A DNA stretch of 36,054 nucleotides from the NCBI RefSeq assembly GCF_003217325.1, contig NZ_QJTI01000030.1:1-36054 (forward strand). Reading direction: 5' to 3'. The notes under the pieces are model-generated. The model saw only the letters and a program-made list of their open reading frames with translations. It ran no database searches and was not told the origin of the DNA. Position numbers and translations under genes: made by a program. Positions 17,581 to 25,914 of this stretch are shown piece after piece (within the stretch, counting starts at the first letter, position 1; each line of letters opens with the position of its first letter). The DNA is from Rhodopseudomonas faecalis (GTDB taxonomy: Bacteria; Pseudomonadota; Alphaproteobacteria; Rhizobiales; Xanthobacteraceae).

Positions 17581-18915
17581 TCAGTCCGCCGCTTTTAGCA
17601 GCTCGGCCGCGAGCAAGGCTTGGGTGGCCTGTTTGATCAGGTCCCAGGGCAGCGCCGCGCGCTCGGCAATATCAAGTACCGTGTGGTCGCCGTCGGACAT
17701 ATTGAGCAGCCACAGCAGCGCCATCTGATAGTCGCTGGCCGATTGGCCGCCGATCGAGCTGTACAGCCCGTATTTGCCGAGCCGTGGTTCGCACATCGGC
17801 TTCTGGTTCCGATAGCGGCGATTGTTTTCAATGACGTCGATTGTGGTCAGCGCCAGTTGCAGCGTGTCGTGCAGCCCTTCGGGGCGCACAAAGGACGGGT
17901 TGTCGGCCGAGGTGTGATATTCCGGGAATTTGCCATGCGGCGTGCGCATCAAGCAGCCGACCGGCAGGTTGAGGCCCGGCGAACAGAATTGCCGCTCGTC
18001 ATAGCCAAACGGCGAGAATGGCAAGATCTCGAAGGCGGCGCCGCTCTGCTGCAGCACATAGCGCCAGGCCTGATCGATCTCGGCATTGCCGCGGCGGCTG
18101 ACCTTATAGGTGGGGTGGCCGCCATCGCCGACACAGGTCAGCACAAAGCCGTGCTTGATCTTGCCAAGATGCGCCTGGCGCAGCGCCGCCCAGGTGATGG
18201 CGCCGATTGTGCCGGGAATGAACAGCAGCCGGTAAGTATAGCGCAGCTCGCGCGCTGCCAGCTGCTGCGCCAGCGCGGTCGCGACCGCGATGCCCGAGAG
18301 ATTGTCATTGGCGAGCGAGGGATGGCAGACGTGGCATGAGATCAGCACTTCATCGGTGCTGCTGCCGCGCAGCACCAGTTCGCCATAAGTCAGGTGCCCG
18401 GGCTCCAGGCTGGAATCGATCACCACCTGATAGTCGTCCTCGGGCAGCGCTTCCAGCTGGCGATGCGACAGACAGAAGCCCCAGGTCTCCTTGTAATAGG
18501 AGGTGCGATACGGAATCCAATCCGGATGGGCGGGATCGGAGAACAGATGCGGCCGCAGTTCGGCCAGCGTCATGCGCGCGTTGATCGGCGTGCTATAGCC
18601 GACCACATGCAGATTATGGGCGCGGAAATCGACCACCCGTTCGCCAGCGCCGTTCTTGATATAGGCGTCGCGGATGTTCCATTCCTGCGGCACCGTCCAG
18701 TCGAACACCTCCATGCCGGATGGCACTTCGCAGACATTGAGCGGAATGTAGGCGAGCAGTGCAGCCAATGTCTGCCGGACACCATCGCCGGTGATACTGC
18801 GGCACAGCGGATAAAGCTCGGTGACCAGCCGATGCATGGCCTCGCCATGGTCGGCTGAGAGATCAGCGGCCGGCGCCGCGCTGGTGCCGGCTTTGCCGCG
18901 TGTGGTGCCGTGCAT
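17581..18915 (-). CDS. DUF4910-domain, M28-like zinc peptidase-fold protein
   Basis: 444 residues. It matches the DUF4910 family, which combines an M28-type aminopeptidase fold, a DUF2172 insert and a C-terminal winged helix. Visible metal and catalytic residues: HVCHPSLANDNLSG, GYDERQF and FPEYHTSADN. IPGTIGAITW is also typical, and the C-terminal ~60 residues (DHTVLDIAERA-type) fit the winged helix. Genes of this family recur in bacterial sugar-nucleotide and polysaccharide loci, but to my knowledge their reaction is unproven; an amidase or deacylase acting on a sugar precursor is only a guess. It lies 33 bp downstream of the C-methyltransferase gene and probably shares its transcript. Confidence 0.87.
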   Translation of the reverse strand: MHGTTRGKAGTSAAPAADLSADHGEAMHRLVTELYPLCRSITGDGVRQTLAALLAYIPLNVCEVPSGMEVFDWTVPQEWNIRDAYIKNGAGERVVDFRAHNLHVVGYSTPINARMTLAELRPHLFSDPAHPDWIPYRTSYYKETWGFCLSHRQLEALPEDDYQVVIDSSLEPGHLTYGELVLRGSSTDEVLISCHVCHPSLANDNLSGIAVATALAQQLAARELRYTYRLLFIPGTIGAITWAALRQAHLGKIKHGFVLTCVGDGGHPTYKVSRRGNAEIDQAWRYVLQQSGAAFEILPFSPFGYDERQFCSPGLNLPVGCLMRTPHGKFPEYHTSADNPSFVRPEGLHDTLQLALTTIDVIENNRRYRNQKPMCEPRLGKYGLYSSIGGQSASDYQMALLWLLNMSDGDHTVLDIAERAALPWDLIKQATQALLAAELLKAAD

Positions 18916-18948
18916 GGGCAGTCCTCGCTGTGAAACGCAGTGAACCCG

Positions 18949-20244
18949 TCACGGAACGAGATGGGTCTCCGGAATCGGGATCGCGAATTGACAGCCCCAG
19001 TCGCGCGCGAAAGCGAGCTGCGCCATGATCTCGTTTTTCAGATTCCACGGCAGGATCAGGATGTAATCCGGCTTGGTGACGCCGATCCGCTCCGGTTCGT
19101 AGATCGGAATATGCGTGCCCGGCAGCAGCCGGCCTTGCTTATGCGGGTTGCGGTCCACCGTGTAGGCGATCAGATCGGTGCCGATGCCGCAGAAATTCAG
19201 CAGCGTGTTGCCCTTGGCCGGTGCGCCATAGCCGACCACGGTCTTGCCGGCGCGCTTGGCGGCGTGCAGGAAGTCCAGCAAGGTCTGCTTGGTGCGCTGC
19301 GCGCGCTGATCGAAGGCGAGATAACCGCTGAGCGTATCGAAACCGGCGTCGATCTCGCGGTTGCGCAACGATTCCACGCGCGCTGATATCGGCTGGCGGC
19401 CGCGATTGGTGTGCTGGGCATAGATGCGCAATGAGCCACCATGGGTGCTCAGTTCCTCGACATCGAAGATCGTCAGGCCATGCGCGGCGAAAATTCGCTC
19501 GACGGTCAGCAGCGAAAAATATGAGAAATGCTCATGATAGATGGTGTCGAGCTGGCACTCGGCATAGAGCCGCATCAGATGCGGAAACTCCATGGTGATG
19601 ATGCCGTGGTCGGCGAGCAGCACGCGCAGGCCGCTGACGAAATCATTGAGGTTGGGCACGTGCGCCAGCACGTTGTTGCCGATCAGAAGATCGGCGCGCA
19701 TCCCTTCGCGGCGCAGCTTGCGGGCATTGGCCTCGCCGAAGAATTCCACGCGGGTCGGGATGCCCTTGGCGCGCGCTACTGCTGCGACGTTCTGCGCCGG
19801 TTCGATGCCAAGCACCGGGATGTCGCGATCCACGAAATACTGCAGGAGGTAACCGTCATTGCTGGCGATCTCGACCACGCGGCTGCGTGCGTTCAGTTCA
19901 AAGCGCGCGGCCACCGAGGCGACATAGGCCTCGGCATGGCGTAGCCAGGACTCGCTATAGGACGAGAAATAGGCGTAGTCGCTGAAAATCGCGTCTGGGC
20001 TTTCCCATTCCTCGAGCTGCACCAGCAGGCACTTCTCGCACACATAGACCCGCAGCGGAAAGAACCGCTCGTCCTGGTTGACCTGATCGGGCTTGAGATA
20101 GGTATTGGCGAGCGGCGACTGGCCGAGATCGACAAACACGTGTTCGAGCGGTGTGCCGCAGAAACGGCAGCCGCCATGAGCATGCGTGATCGGCGGCATC
20201 GTTCCGACGTCAAGCGTGTGAATGGCGGTGTCGTTGCTCAACAT
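18949..20244 (-). CDS. SAM-dependent sugar C-methyltransferase (TylC3/NovU-like)
   Basis: 431 residues. An N-terminal zinc-binding module (CRFCG and CEKC) is followed by a Rossmann methyltransferase core (VVEIASNDGYLLQYF, LLIGNNVLAHVPN) and a C-terminal Methyltransf_14-like domain with VVGYGAPAKGNTLLNF and ILILPWNLKNEI. This three-part layout belongs to enzymes that C-methylate NDP-4-keto-deoxysugars, usually at C3, producing branched sugars. With the RfbF-like, epimerase and SDR genes nearby, it argues that the polysaccharide contains a branched deoxyhexose. First gene of the transcript that includes the DUF4910 gene, with an inverted-repeat box about 75 bp upstream. Confidence 0.9.
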   Translation of the reverse strand: MLSNDTAIHTLDVGTMPPITHAHGGCRFCGTPLEHVFVDLGQSPLANTYLKPDQVNQDERFFPLRVYVCEKCLLVQLEEWESPDAIFSDYAYFSSYSESWLRHAEAYVASVAARFELNARSRVVEIASNDGYLLQYFVDRDIPVLGIEPAQNVAAVARAKGIPTRVEFFGEANARKLRREGMRADLLIGNNVLAHVPNLNDFVSGLRVLLADHGIITMEFPHLMRLYAECQLDTIYHEHFSYFSLLTVERIFAAHGLTIFDVEELSTHGGSLRIYAQHTNRGRQPISARVESLRNREIDAGFDTLSGYLAFDQRAQRTKQTLLDFLHAAKRAGKTVVGYGAPAKGNTLLNFCGIGTDLIAYTVDRNPHKQGRLLPGTHIPIYEPERIGVTKPDYILILPWNLKNEIMAQLAFARDWGCQFAIPIPETHLVP

Positions 20245-20319
20245 CGGGTGCTCCTATCTGTGTTGTGATGCTCGTTGTTTCAGGTTGAGTTGAGGTTAGG
20301 TGGACCGCACCGAGATTAG

Positions 20320-20333
20320 TTGACGGCCGTCAA
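20320..20333. promoter_or_regulatory. TTGA-N6-TCAA box, perfect palindrome
   Basis: TTGACGGCCGTCAA is a perfect 14-bp palindrome, the best copy in the window. It lies 75 bp upstream of the C-methyltransferase start codon and about 90 bp downstream of the epimerase stop, so it fits control of the methyltransferase-DUF4910 operon. Confidence 0.75.
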
Positions 20334-20424
20334 GTCGAACGCGATGTTGCCGCAAGTGGTAGGACAAGTATTGCGACGGCAGCGAATGGTCGTGACGTGC
20401 GGGCTGAAAGGAGTGTGCCGACAG

Positions 20425-21000
20425 CTAGGCCGATGCCAGCAGATCCATCCGGGCAAGCCGATCATCGCCATCGACTGCGATCGGTGCCCAGTTGCGGTCG
20501 CGCTCGGAAATCACGGTAATCGGCAAGGGCCAGGCAATTGCGAGCAGCGGATCAGCGTAGTTGAGGCCGCCAGAAGCATTGGGCGCGTAAGCCTCGCCGA
20601 TCAGGTAGGACACTTCAGTATCATCGACCAGCGTCAGAAAGCCGTGTGCGAACCGCTTGGGAATATAGAGACCGCGGCTGTTGTTCGCCGAGAGAATTGC
20701 GCTGACATGGCGCAGATAGGTCGGGGATTCGGGGCGCAGATCGATGATGACGTCAAAGATCGCGCCCCTGGTGCAGCGCACGTATTTGGTTTCCGCATCG
20801 GGCGGAAACTGAAAATGCATGCCGCGCAGCGTGCCGCTGCGCCGGTTGTAGCTGAGGCTGGCCTGGGCGACGGTGAAGTGAAGCCCATGCGCGGCGAATT
20901 CATCAGTGCAGAACACACGGCCGAAATGGCCGCGCTCGTCTTCGTGACGTTCGACATCGATCGTGTAAGCGCCAGCGAGCGCGGTTTCGGTGACGATCAT
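20425..21000 (-). CDS. dTDP-4-dehydrorhamnose 3,5-epimerase family (RmlC-like)
   Basis: 191-residue cupin. It epimerises C3 and/or C5 of an NDP-4-keto-6-deoxyhexose. The catalytic His is in GTLRGMHFQFPPDAETKYV, which also supplies the conserved basic residue; FAHGFLTLVDDTEVSYLIGE and YADPLLAIAWP follow as expected. Length is normal for RmlC. No rmlA, rmlB or rmlD is present in the window, so its substrate may be the CDP-linked intermediate made through the RfbF-like enzyme rather than dTDP-rhamnose. It follows the small membrane protein gene by 21 bp and is likely co-transcribed with it. Confidence 0.9.
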   Translation of the reverse strand: MIVTETALAGAYTIDVERHEDERGHFGRVFCTDEFAAHGLHFTVAQASLSYNRRSGTLRGMHFQFPPDAETKYVRCTRGAIFDVIIDLRPESPTYLRHVSAILSANNSRGLYIPKRFAHGFLTLVDDTEVSYLIGEAYAPNASGGLNYADPLLAIAWPLPITVISERDRNWAPIAVDGDDRLARMDLLASA

Positions 21001-21021
21001 GGCGAGGCCCGGCCGTCGTGA

Positions 21022-21210
21022 TCAAAGCACGAGCGAGGTGATCATGCGGATCAGCAACCAGCACAGGAAGTAGATCCAGATCACGGTTGAGCCGAGTGCG
21101 AGCGCGATCACGGCGGCCGGCCAGAGCCGATGAGTGGGGCGCGGTGGGGAGGCGACCAGCGTGCCATCCGTCGGCGCAAAGCGCTGATCGAGTTGATCGG
21201 TTTGCGACAC
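21022..21210 (-). CDS. Small single-pass membrane protein
   Basis: 62 residues from a GTG start. GGAGG lies exactly 5 bases upstream, a strong site that decides this start over an in-frame ATG at 21222 or the longer open frame to 21354. The first ~32 residues are polar and proline-containing; the rest is one hydrophobic helix (WPAAVIALALGSTVIWIYF and CWLLIRMI). I do not recognise a family. It leads the epimerase gene with a short gap and has a partial box upstream at 21268-21281. A small accessory subunit of an EPS membrane complex is conceivable but unproven. Confidence 0.6.
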   Translation of the reverse strand: MSQTDQLDQRFAPTDGTLVASPPRPTHRLWPAAVIALALGSTVIWIYFLCWLLIRMITSLVL

Positions 21211-21267
21211 GCGACCCTCCATGCATTGCCATGATGCAGGACGATAGCGGTGGTGCCAGATGGAAAC

Positions 21268-21281
21268 CTGATAACCGTCAA
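21268..21281. promoter_or_regulatory. Degenerate TTGA-N6-TCAA box
   Basis: CTGATAACCGTCAA matches the TTGACGACCGTCAA form at 11 of 14 positions and keeps the entire right half (ACCGTCAA). It is 58 bp upstream of the small membrane protein and epimerase genes. Weaker than the five complete boxes but in a fitting position. Confidence 0.4.
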
Positions 21282-21465
21282 TAACAGCGGCAGCGCTGCG
21301 GCGATCGATTGAGTTCCGGCTGGGTGATGTTGCGGCTTGTTCAGCCGCGGGCACGCGGATCAGCGCTGCAGGTCGCGGTTCGCTTGGCGAATCGATGCCG
21401 CAAACCGGGGTGGCGGTGACGACCCGCAGAGCCGATTGATCAGCCTATCAAACTGCCGATCGCGC

Positions 21466-21609
21466 TTAAGGATAGACCTTGTCGAGCTGGTCACGGGCCA
21501 GCGCCGGCTCGGGCTGGCGACTGCGCCGCCAGTCGCGCTCCAGCACGTATGCGGCCCAGGCCATATGAGCAAGCACCCACAGCACGAAGACGTGATGATA
21601 CCAGAGCAT
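21466..21609 (-). CDS. Possible 47-residue membrane microprotein
   Basis: ATG at 21609, with AGGA 8 bases upstream, opens a 47-codon frame ending TAA. The first ~22 residues are hydrophobic and aromatic (MLWYHHVFVLWVLAHMAW), followed by a basic segment (ERDWRRSR) and a polar tail. This fits a single-pass microprotein with a cytoplasmic basic tail. It lies between the priming transferase and the small membrane protein-epimerase pair, on their strand. No family is recognised, and a frame this short could be chance. Confidence 0.42.
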   Translation of the reverse strand: MLWYHHVFVLWVLAHMAWAAYVLERDWRRSRQPEPALARDQLDKVYP

Positions 21610-21805
21610 GACAGGCGTCCTGAGAACTGTGACCCGCTTTGACGCGAATCGCGGTGAGACGACGTCAGCAGTATCGGGAGCGAGCTGTTAACGATTGATT
21701 GAGGCGAGGGTGTGGATCGAAAGTGAGCAGAACGTGATTCGATGTGATCGGAACCGGCTGCGGGAACCGGCGTTGCATCGCCCTCGGGTTAGACCGCCCA
21801 AACGA

Positions 21806-21835
21806 AATGGCGGTTTCGCTGTTGGAACCGCCATT
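21806..21835 (-). terminator. Terminator after the priming glycosyltransferase gene
   Basis: A perfect 10-bp stem, AATGGCGGTT (21806-21815) with AACCGCCATT (21826-21835), and a 10-base loop. On the minus strand it continues as TTCGTTTGG, a modest U-tract, about 26 bp past the stop codon of the priming transferase gene. Confidence 0.7.
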
Positions 21836-21861
21836 GAACCAGGAGTATGCCATGTGTTGAG

Positions 21862-23343
21862 CTAGTAAGCGCGATCGGATTTCATCACGTGGATCACGGT
21901 CGCGAGCAAAATCCTGATATCGAGCCACAGCGACCAGGATTCGATGTACCACAGGTCGCTCTCCACCCGGCGTTGCATCATGCCGAGTTCGGGGGTCTCG
22001 CCGCGGAAGCCATTGATCTGCGCCCAGCCGGTGATGCCGGGCTTCATCTTATGGCGCTGCGCGTAGCTGGCGATCAGCCGGTCGTATTCGGTGTCGTGCG
22101 CCAGCGCGTGCGGACGCGGCCCGACCAGCGACATCTCGCCCCGCAGCACATTGATCAGCTGCGGGATCTCATCGATGCTGAGCTTGCGCAGCAATTGGCC
22201 GAGGCTGGTGACGCGCTTGTCATTGCGGGTGGCTTGAACGATCACGGCGCCGTCATCGGCCGTGGTCATGGTGCGGAACTTGTAGATTCGGAACGGCCGG
22301 CCGTTGAAGCCGGCCCGCTGCTGCAGGAACAACGCTGGTCCACTCGATTCCAGCCGCACCGCCGCGCCGATCACCGCGAACAGTGGCAACAGGGCGACGA
22401 TGCCGGAGGCCGCCAGCACGCGGTCGATGCCCTGCTTGAGTGCGCGCTGCGCCGCGCTGAGCGGGGCGCGCTGCAATTGCACGGCCTTGGTGGGACCAAG
22501 TTCGCACACTGGACGATCGAGCACCCGGCAGATCGAACTATCCGGCACCAGCTTGATCGGAATCGGCAGCACGCGCAGCGCGCGTTCGATGTCGTGGATC
22601 ATGTCCGGCTTCGTCCACGGGATCGCCAGCACGATCTCGTCGGCGCCGATCTCGCGGGTGCGGCGGATCACTTCGCGGATCAGTTGCCGGCGTTCCTCAT
22701 CATCAACCGAGCTATTGCTGGGCGGCAGCGCGAATTTCGCCTCAACGCTGTGGCCGAAATCGGCAAGCCGCGGCAGCGCTGGATTGGTGACGAATTCCTC
22801 GGCGAGACCGACCAGCACCAGCCGGTTGGGCCGGAACGCGCCGGAACGGATCACCCGGCTGCAAGTGTGCACGATCAATAGCCGCGTCGCGGCGACGCCG
22901 AACAACCCGCTGACGAACAGCACCAGGATTTGACCGCGCGAGAACGACGCGCCGACCTTGAGCAGAAACGCGAGAAACGCCAGGAACAGGAACACCGACA
23001 GCCACACCAGCGTCGCGCGCGTGACCTGCCAATAGCGCCGCACCAGATTTTCGGTCTTGTACAGGCCGCTGGCGTGGCCGAACGCCGAGAACAGCAACGC
23101 CACCGCGAGGCCGATGCCGATCTGCTGCTCGAGATCGCCGCCGCTGCTGTAGCTGCCGCCGATTGCCTGCGCCAGCAGCTCATAGATCAGCCCGGCGCCG
23201 CCGCCGAGCATGGCGATCCATGCCAGATCGAACAGCGCCACCAGCGGCGTCAGCACGCTGAGCGATGCTGGAACCGTGACCGGCTCAGCGGCCAGTCGAC
23301 CCATGACACCAGGCTGAGAACCGGCATTGCGAACATGAGACAT
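21862..23343 (-). CDS. Undecaprenyl-phosphate sugar phosphotransferase (WbaP/WcaJ-like)
   Basis: 493 residues. An N-terminal membrane region of four to five helices and a CoA-binding-like central domain precede the bacterial sugar transferase domain. The latter shows FNGRPFRIYKFRTM, LRKLSIDEIPQLINVLRG, MSLVGPRPHA and MKPGITGWAQING. It transfers a sugar-1-phosphate, commonly glucose or galactose, from a UDP-sugar to undecaprenyl phosphate and so starts the EPS repeat unit at the inner membrane. GGAGG sits about 8 bases upstream of the ATG at 23343. The Crp/Fnr regulator gene ends 39 bp upstream on the same strand, so regulator and priming enzyme are probably one transcript, closed by the hairpin at 21806-21835. 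Confidence 0.92.
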   Translation of the reverse strand: MSHVRNAGSQPGVMGRLAAEPVTVPASLSVLTPLVALFDLAWIAMLGGGAGLIYELLAQAIGGSYSSGGDLEQQIGIGLAVALLFSAFGHASGLYKTENLVRRYWQVTRATLVWLSVFLFLAFLAFLLKVGASFSRGQILVLFVSGLFGVAATRLLIVHTCSRVIRSGAFRPNRLVLVGLAEEFVTNPALPRLADFGHSVEAKFALPPSNSSVDDEERRQLIREVIRRTREIGADEIVLAIPWTKPDMIHDIERALRVLPIPIKLVPDSSICRVLDRPVCELGPTKAVQLQRAPLSAAQRALKQGIDRVLAASGIVALLPLFAVIGAAVRLESSGPALFLQQRAGFNGRPFRIYKFRTMTTADDGAVIVQATRNDKRVTSLGQLLRKLSIDEIPQLINVLRGEMSLVGPRPHALAHDTEYDRLIASYAQRHKMKPGITGWAQINGFRGETPELGMMQRRVESDLWYIESWSLWLDIRILLATVIHVMKSDRAY

Positions 23344-23382
23344 CTCAGGCCCCTCCGGAACGTTGTTCGGTTGGCGTCGCTG

Positions 23383-24036
23383 CTAATCCCCGGCGATGCG
23401 AATCAGGCCGGGTAGATTGAGGTAAGTGATGGTTTTGCGGTTCGGCATATCGATCAGCCCCTTGGCCTTGAACTCAGCCAAGGTGCGGCACACGGTTTCC
23501 AGCGAGGTGCCGACGTGATCGGCAATATCGGCGCGCGGGATCATCATCAACAGCGCATGCGGCCGCTTTGGATCGGTCGGCAGATGGCGGCGGATGCGCA
23601 GCAGGAACGCGGCGATCCGGGCGACGCTGTTCTTCTGGCTCATGGTCACCACCAGCGACAGCGTGTCGGTCAGAACCTGATGGGCACCGCAAGGTTCGCC
23701 AGACTGGCAGATCGATGCGACCGGCGAGCGCACCACGCGGCAGTTGGTCACTGCCTCCGCGGTGAATTGTTGGCAGGACGCCTGCGTGGGCCTGACCACG
23801 TCGCCCGGCCAATAAAAAGCCAGGATTTGCCGGTTTCCATTCTCCAGCAAGCGGACCGCACGCACCACCCCTTCGACGATCAAGATCTTGTCGGCGTGGT
23901 GATCGCCTTCCCAGAACAGGGCGCGGCCACGGGGCAGCAGCGAGGTTGGGGGGGAACGGACCTCACTGCAGGTGCTAATGGGTGGAACAACCCGGCGCGG
24001 GTAGGTGGAGATCGACGGAGCCATCAACGTTGACAT
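23383..24036 (-). CDS. Crp/Fnr-family transcriptional regulator
   Basis: 217 residues from ATG 24036, with GAGGG about 9 bases upstream; a GTG at 24078 would add 14 residues. It has a cNMP-binding-like beta-roll (ALFWEGDHHADKILIVEG, FYWPGDVV) and a C-terminal Crp-type winged helix (MIPRADIADHVGTSLETVCRTLAEF). The recognition helix has E180 and R184 with C183 between, equivalent to Fnr E209, S212 and R213, which read a TTGA-like half-site. No Fnr-type N-terminal CxxCx-type cluster is evident, so oxygen sensing by Fe-S is not supported. It lies directly upstream of the priming transferase, and several TTGA-N6-TCAA boxes occur in this locus. Regulation of EPS genes is a well-supported inference, not shown. 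Confidence 0.9.
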   Translation of the reverse strand: MSTLMAPSISTYPRRVVPPISTCSEVRSPPTSLLPRGRALFWEGDHHADKILIVEGVVRAVRLLENGNRQILAFYWPGDVVRPTQASCQQFTAEAVTNCRVVRSPVASICQSGEPCGAHQVLTDTLSLVVTMSQKNSVARIAAFLLRIRRHLPTDPKRPHALLMMIPRADIADHVGTSLETVCRTLAEFKAKGLIDMPNRKTITYLNLPGLIRIAGD

Positions 24037-24427
24037 GAACGCAGCCCTCAACTTTCGACTGCACCCACGCTGACACACTCACCTGATTTGCATAACTGCG
24101 CGCATGATCTAAGCGCCTGCATGTTCCTCTTAGGCCAGTTGGCCTAGTTCATGTAGCGCGAAAACTAGTCGTCAGCGTGATAGAAGGCGGGTTCCGCATC
24201 ACTTGGCGGCAATCAGCACGCCGAATGTGCTCATCACGGCACGATTCGCAGGCATTTCGGCGATCGAAAACTCCGCGTGACGGTCTAACGAGGTTGCTGC
24301 CGGGGCGCGCAGTTGTACGTGCGATTTGCACTCGCCGACAGCTTGCTCCATTCTGTGATCAGCAAGCGTTTACAAGCCGTGAACATCGCCGCTCATCGAC
24401 ATTGCCCACGTCGATGCTGTTGAAGCG
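24037..24427. promoter_or_regulatory. Divergent region between Crp/Fnr and Wzx genes
   Basis: 391 bp with lower GC than its surroundings and no convincing gene. It contains the 16-bp palindrome at 24131-24146 and a looser inverted repeat at 24341-24367 (GCTTGCT...AGCAAGC, 13-base gap) about 60 bp upstream of the Wzx start. No TTGA-N6-TCAA box was found here. Core promoter elements could not be assigned. Confidence 0.5.
24131..24146. promoter_or_regulatory. Palindrome, candidate operator of the Crp/Fnr gene
   Basis: TAGGCCAGTTGGCCTA has perfect 7-base arms (TAGGCCA/TGGCCTA) around GT, about 95 bp upstream of the Crp/Fnr start codon. No U-tract follows, so it is more likely a protein binding site than a terminator. 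The binder is unknown, and the sequence is unlike the TTGA boxes. Confidence 0.5.
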
Positions 24428-25771
24428 ATGATGGCGAGCCGACCCGATCGACCGGAGGATGACGATTTGCTCGCAGCCATCCGCAAGTTGAGGCATCACG
24501 CGCCGCCAACGCGCGCCGCGCTGCTGGTTTCAGCGACGATCGTGCCGATGCGGGCCGCGATCATCGCCTGCAAATTCGGCCTCGCGATCTTCATCGGCCG
24601 TTATCTCGACCTCGCCTCGCTCGGTCTGTACGGCCTGTTTGCCGGCGCGATTGCGATCACCCCGGTGGTGGTCAGCATGGGGCTGGTGCATGTCATCATG
24701 CGCGAAGCGGTGACGCTGCCGCGCAACCAGCTCGTCAATCATTTGCGTCATTATTGGCTGTTTGTGGTCGCGGTCTATGGCGTGCTGCTGGTGCTGACGG
24801 GGCTCGCCGTTGCGCTGCTTGGCGCGTCATCGCTGTTGATCCTGGTGCTGCTGATCATCCTGTTCGAGCATCTCGGCAACGACGTGTTCCAGCTGTTCAC
24901 CAATCTGGAACTGCCGGTGATCGCCAATGTCAGCGTGTTTCTGCGCGGGGCCGCGTGGATTTTGGTCTATGTGCCGCTGGCGATTTTCATCCCGGAACTG
25001 CGCAACATGGCCGCGTTGCTCAGCTTCTGGCTGGCTGGCAGCATCGCGTCATTCCTGCTGTTCGTCTGGGCGAGCCGCGGCTGGCCGTGGCGGGCGACAT
25101 TCGCCATGCCGTTCCACAGCAGCTTCATCTGGCTGACCATCAAACGCTCCTTTGTGATCTATCTCAGCGATCTCGCCTTCATCGGCAGCCAGTTCATCGA
25201 TCGCTATCTGGTGACGCTGTTCCTCGGGCTGGAACTGACGGGCGTGTATTTCCTGTATTGGTCGGTGGCGAATGCGGTGACCACGCTGGTCAGCATCACG
25301 ACGCTGCAGGTGCAGCGGCCGCGTTTGATCAAGGCGCATCATGAGGGCGGCGCAACCAGCCATCGCGATCAGACCGTCACTTTTCTCAAAATCACGGCGC
25401 TGACGACCGCAGCCTTCATCGTTGCGGCTGGCGGGGCGTTCCTGTTGATTCTGCCGATCTTGAAACAGCCGGCGGTCGGCGATCATCTCGGCGCGTTCTG
25501 GCTGATCATGGCTGGCATGGCAGCGCGCAATCTCGCCGATTTCGGCGCGATGGTGCTGTTTACCGCGAGGCGCGACGGCATCATGACCGTGACCAACGTG
25601 GTCGCTGTGGTGGCACTGGTCGCCGCCCAGTCCGCGCTGTTGCCGCTGGCCGGGCTGCGTGGCGCTGGCGCGGCGATCCTGCTGACATTCTCGGCGATCG
25701 CGATCTGGCGCTTTGTGCTGGTGTTCGGCGCCTGGCCGAAGGCTCAGGTCGCGGCGCCCGGCAACGCCTGA
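24428..25771 (+). CDS. Wzx-like lipid-linked oligosaccharide flippase
   Basis: 447 residues with about twelve predicted membrane helices in the layout of the polysaccharide transporter (MOP) superfamily. The N-terminal region includes FIGRYLDLASLGLYGLFAG; a central FIGSQFIDRYLVTLFLGLE resembles the start of the second half of Wzx/MATE-fold proteins. Predicted to flip the undecaprenyl-diphosphate-linked repeat unit to the periplasm, upstream of the Wzy-like protein and the co-polymerase. Two adjacent ATGs (24428, 24431) are possible starts; the ribosome binding site is weak. Transcribed alone and divergent from the regulator-priming transferase operon. Confidence 0.87.
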   Translation: MMASRPDRPEDDDLLAAIRKLRHHAPPTRAALLVSATIVPMRAAIIACKFGLAIFIGRYLDLASLGLYGLFAGAIAITPVVVSMGLVHVIMREAVTLPRNQLVNHLRHYWLFVVAVYGVLLVLTGLAVALLGASSLLILVLLIILFEHLGNDVFQLFTNLELPVIANVSVFLRGAAWILVYVPLAIFIPELRNMAALLSFWLAGSIASFLLFVWASRGWPWRATFAMPFHSSFIWLTIKRSFVIYLSDLAFIGSQFIDRYLVTLFLGLELTGVYFLYWSVANAVTTLVSITTLQVQRPRLIKAHHEGGATSHRDQTVTFLKITALTTAAFIVAAGGAFLLILPILKQPAVGDHLGAFWLIMAGMAARNLADFGAMVLFTARRDGIMTVTNVVAVVALVAAQSALLPLAGLRGAGAAILLTFSAIAIWRFVLVFGAWPKAQVAAPGNA

Positions 25772-25800
25772 GCTGGTTTTTTCGATTGCAGATGGGAGAG

Positions 25801-25825
25801 AGCCGATCGCGATGGCCAATCGGCT
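25801..25825. terminator. Hairpin between convergent Wzx and LuxR-type genes
   Basis: AGCCGAT (25801-25807) and ATCGGCT (25819-25825) form a 7-bp stem 29 bp after the Wzx stop. There is no clear U-tract, so it is at best a weak terminator. Confidence 0.3.
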
Positions 25826-25914
25826 GTGAAGTTGGCGCTTGGTTTCCGACGATAAATTCAACGGCCAGACAAAGCGAGAGCCGCGGGTCTGTTGGCGATC
25901 AGAACCGCAGCTGT

